Below, piece after piece: positions 5,838 through 6,717 of a stretch of 6,717 bases of DNA; the stretch's first letter is position 1; the number at the start of each line of letters is the position of its first letter. The notes under the pieces were generated by a model. It worked only from the letters and a program-made list of their open reading frames with translations, was not told the DNA's origin and searched no databases. The translations under genes and the position numbers were made by a program. Source of the stretch: Pseudomonadota bacterium. GTDB lineage: Bacteria > Pseudomonadota > Gammaproteobacteria > Burkholderiales > Ferrovaceae. The stretch is taken from assembly GCA_021828575.1 (NCBI GenBank), contig JAJZEL010000159.1, forward strand, positions 1 through 6,717, in the 5' to 3' direction.

Positions 5838-6717
5838 AAAAAAGAAAATAGCGCTGGGCCATCGGCACGATGGTCGATGGCTCACACGCCAGCCGCTTTT
5901 CATCCGCAAACACCTCATACGTTTCAGGATCGACCCGCATCCTGGGTAACGCCCCGTTGTACACCATGTCCGATTTCTGCAAGTGACGGGTATTGCTGAC
6001 TGCGATCAACGGTTTTTTCAAGCCCAGGTTTTGCACGGCAACGTTGGCCAACGAGGCTTGCGAAACAAAAGTCACCGAATTCCTCGAAGTCAAACCAAAA
6101 GCGCCAAACATGGGTCGTCCATGCACGGGCTGCGGGGTGGGAATGGAAGCGTTGGGATCACCCATCAAGGCATGGGCAATCATGCCCCCTTTGATGACGA
6201 TAGAAGGTTTCACCCCAAAAAATGCAGGCCTCCAGATCACCAGATCCGCCAGCTTGTCCACTTCGACGGAGCCCACTTCATGGCTGATGCCATGGGTAAT
6301 GGCCGGGTTGATGGTGTACTTTGCCAGGTATCTCTTGACACGAAAATTGTCGTGACGAGCAGAGTCCTGTCGCAATTGCCCCCGCTGGCATTTCATTTTG
6401 TGGGCTGTCTGCCATGTGCGGATGATCACTTCGCCCACCCTTCCCATGGCCTGGGAATCCGATGACATCATGGAAATGGCCCCCATGTCCTGCAAAATGT
6501 CCTCTGCGGCAATGGTCTCCCGTCGAATCCTGGATTCTGCAAATGCCACGTCTTCTTCTATGGCCGCGTCCAGATGATGGCAAACCATCAGCATGTCCAA
6601 ATGCTCGTCGATCGTGTTGACCGTATAAGGCCTTGTCGGATTTGTGGATGAAGGCAGCACGTTCTTCAGACCCACCGCCCTGATGATGTCAGGCGCATGC
6701 CCCCCCCCGGCCCCCTC
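5836..6717 (-). CDS. ureC: Urease alpha (catalytic) subunit UreC, C-terminal part (5' end outside window)
   Basis: UreC is the large subunit of cytosolic nickel urease, which hydrolyses urea to ammonia and carbamate. The frame is open to the right edge, so 293 residues are seen; the first in-window residue corresponds to about Glu274 of the Klebsiella enzyme, giving a normal total of about 566. The GTG at 6675 is an internal valine codon, not a start. Visible signatures are GAGGGHAPD at the edge, the active-site flap VCHHLD (Cys319/His320 equivalents, His codon at 6577-6579), SRIRRET (Arg336 equivalent) and SSDSQAMGR with the nickel-ligand Asp360 equivalent (codon 6457-6459). The C-terminal block KYTINPAITHGISHEVGS and WRPAFFGVKP is also typical. 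The carbamylated lysine and the four histidine nickel ligands lie upstream of the window and cannot be checked. It ends 9 bases before ureE. Identification is near certain; numbering is from memory of the family. Confidence 0.98.
   Translation of the reverse strand, partial: EGAGGGHAPDIIRAVGLKNVLPSSTNPTRPYTVNTIDEHLDMLMVCHHLDAAIEEDVAFAESRIRRETIAAEDILQDMGAISMMSSDSQAMGRVGEVIIRTWQTAHKMKCQRGQLRQDSARHDNFRVKRYLAKYTINPAITHGISHEVGSVEVDKLADLVIWRPAFFGVKPSIVIKGGMIAHALMGDPNASIPTPQPVHGRPMFGAFGLTSRNSVTFVSQASLANVAVQNLGLKKPLIAVSNTRHLQKSDMVYNGALPRMRVDPETYEVFADEKRLACEPSTIVPMAQRYFLF

Noticed and set aside
5983..6465. Plus-strand frames opposite ureC, including 160 codons here
   Set aside because: Antisense to highly conserved ureC sequence; no independent evidence such as a ribosome site with a recognisable protein.
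5836..6675. ureC as a short gene starting with GTG at 6675
   Set aside because: The frame continues upstream to the edge with conserved UreC sequence (EGAGGGHAPDII), so the GTG is an internal valine codon and the gene is truncated only by the window.
6697..6699. His in GGGHAPD taken as the nickel ligand His272
   Set aside because: Counting back from the Cys319/His320 and Asp360 equivalents, this His aligns near position 280; the ligand is the His of the preceding FHTEG motif, just outside the window.
1..6717. Promoters, terminators, tRNAs, CRISPR arrays and insertion sequences
   Set aside because: Genes abut or overlap throughout with at most a 9-base gap. I saw no direct-repeat array, terminal inverted repeats, transposase, tRNA-like fold or hairpin followed by a T-run that I could support by eye.

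Overview
The window is a fully packed, single-direction (minus strand) segment of a urease operon. Read 5'->3' on the minus strand it runs: the C-terminal half of ureC (urease alpha subunit, cut by the right edge), ureE, ureF, ureG, then a 1129-residue membrane protein fusing an NCS1-type (cytosine/purine permease-like) transporter to a hybrid histidine kinase, and finally a response regulator cut by the left edge. The ureC-E-F-G order and the protein motifs fit a Pseudomonadota-type urease cluster. Base composition is moderate, neither very AT- nor GC-rich. I cannot fix the genus from this sequence alone.

Right part (about 4054-6717): the catalytic subunit and three nickel-insertion accessory proteins. 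UreE brings nickel, UreG is the GTPase that drives insertion, and UreF couples UreG to the apo-urease. UreC carries the catalytic Cys-His pair and the nickel-ligand Asp expected in its C-terminal half. ureC and ureE are 9 bases apart, ureE and ureF overlap by up to 86 bases depending on the ureF start, and ureF and ureG overlap by 4 bases.

Left part (about 1-4057): a sensory pair attached to the urease genes by the same 4-base ATGA stop/start overlaps (ureG to kinase, kinase to response regulator). The kinase has a ~460-residue 12-helix NCS1 domain, an eight-cysteine cluster, two more membrane helices, a coiled-coil, a canonical HisKA/HATPase core, a receiver domain and a helical tail. The response regulator has a complete receiver and the start of a linker. 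A DNA-binding domain is expected beyond the window edge but not seen.

The most interesting point is the architecture. A transporter-like sensor kinase and its probable partner regulator appear to be co-translated with urease maturation genes, suggesting that sensing of urea or of a urea-yielding compound (purine, pyrimidine or ureide) is wired into urease expression. The ligand, the role of the cysteine cluster and the target promoter are inferences. No intergenic gap exceeds 9 bases, and I see no RNA gene, mobile element, repeat array, promoter or terminator.
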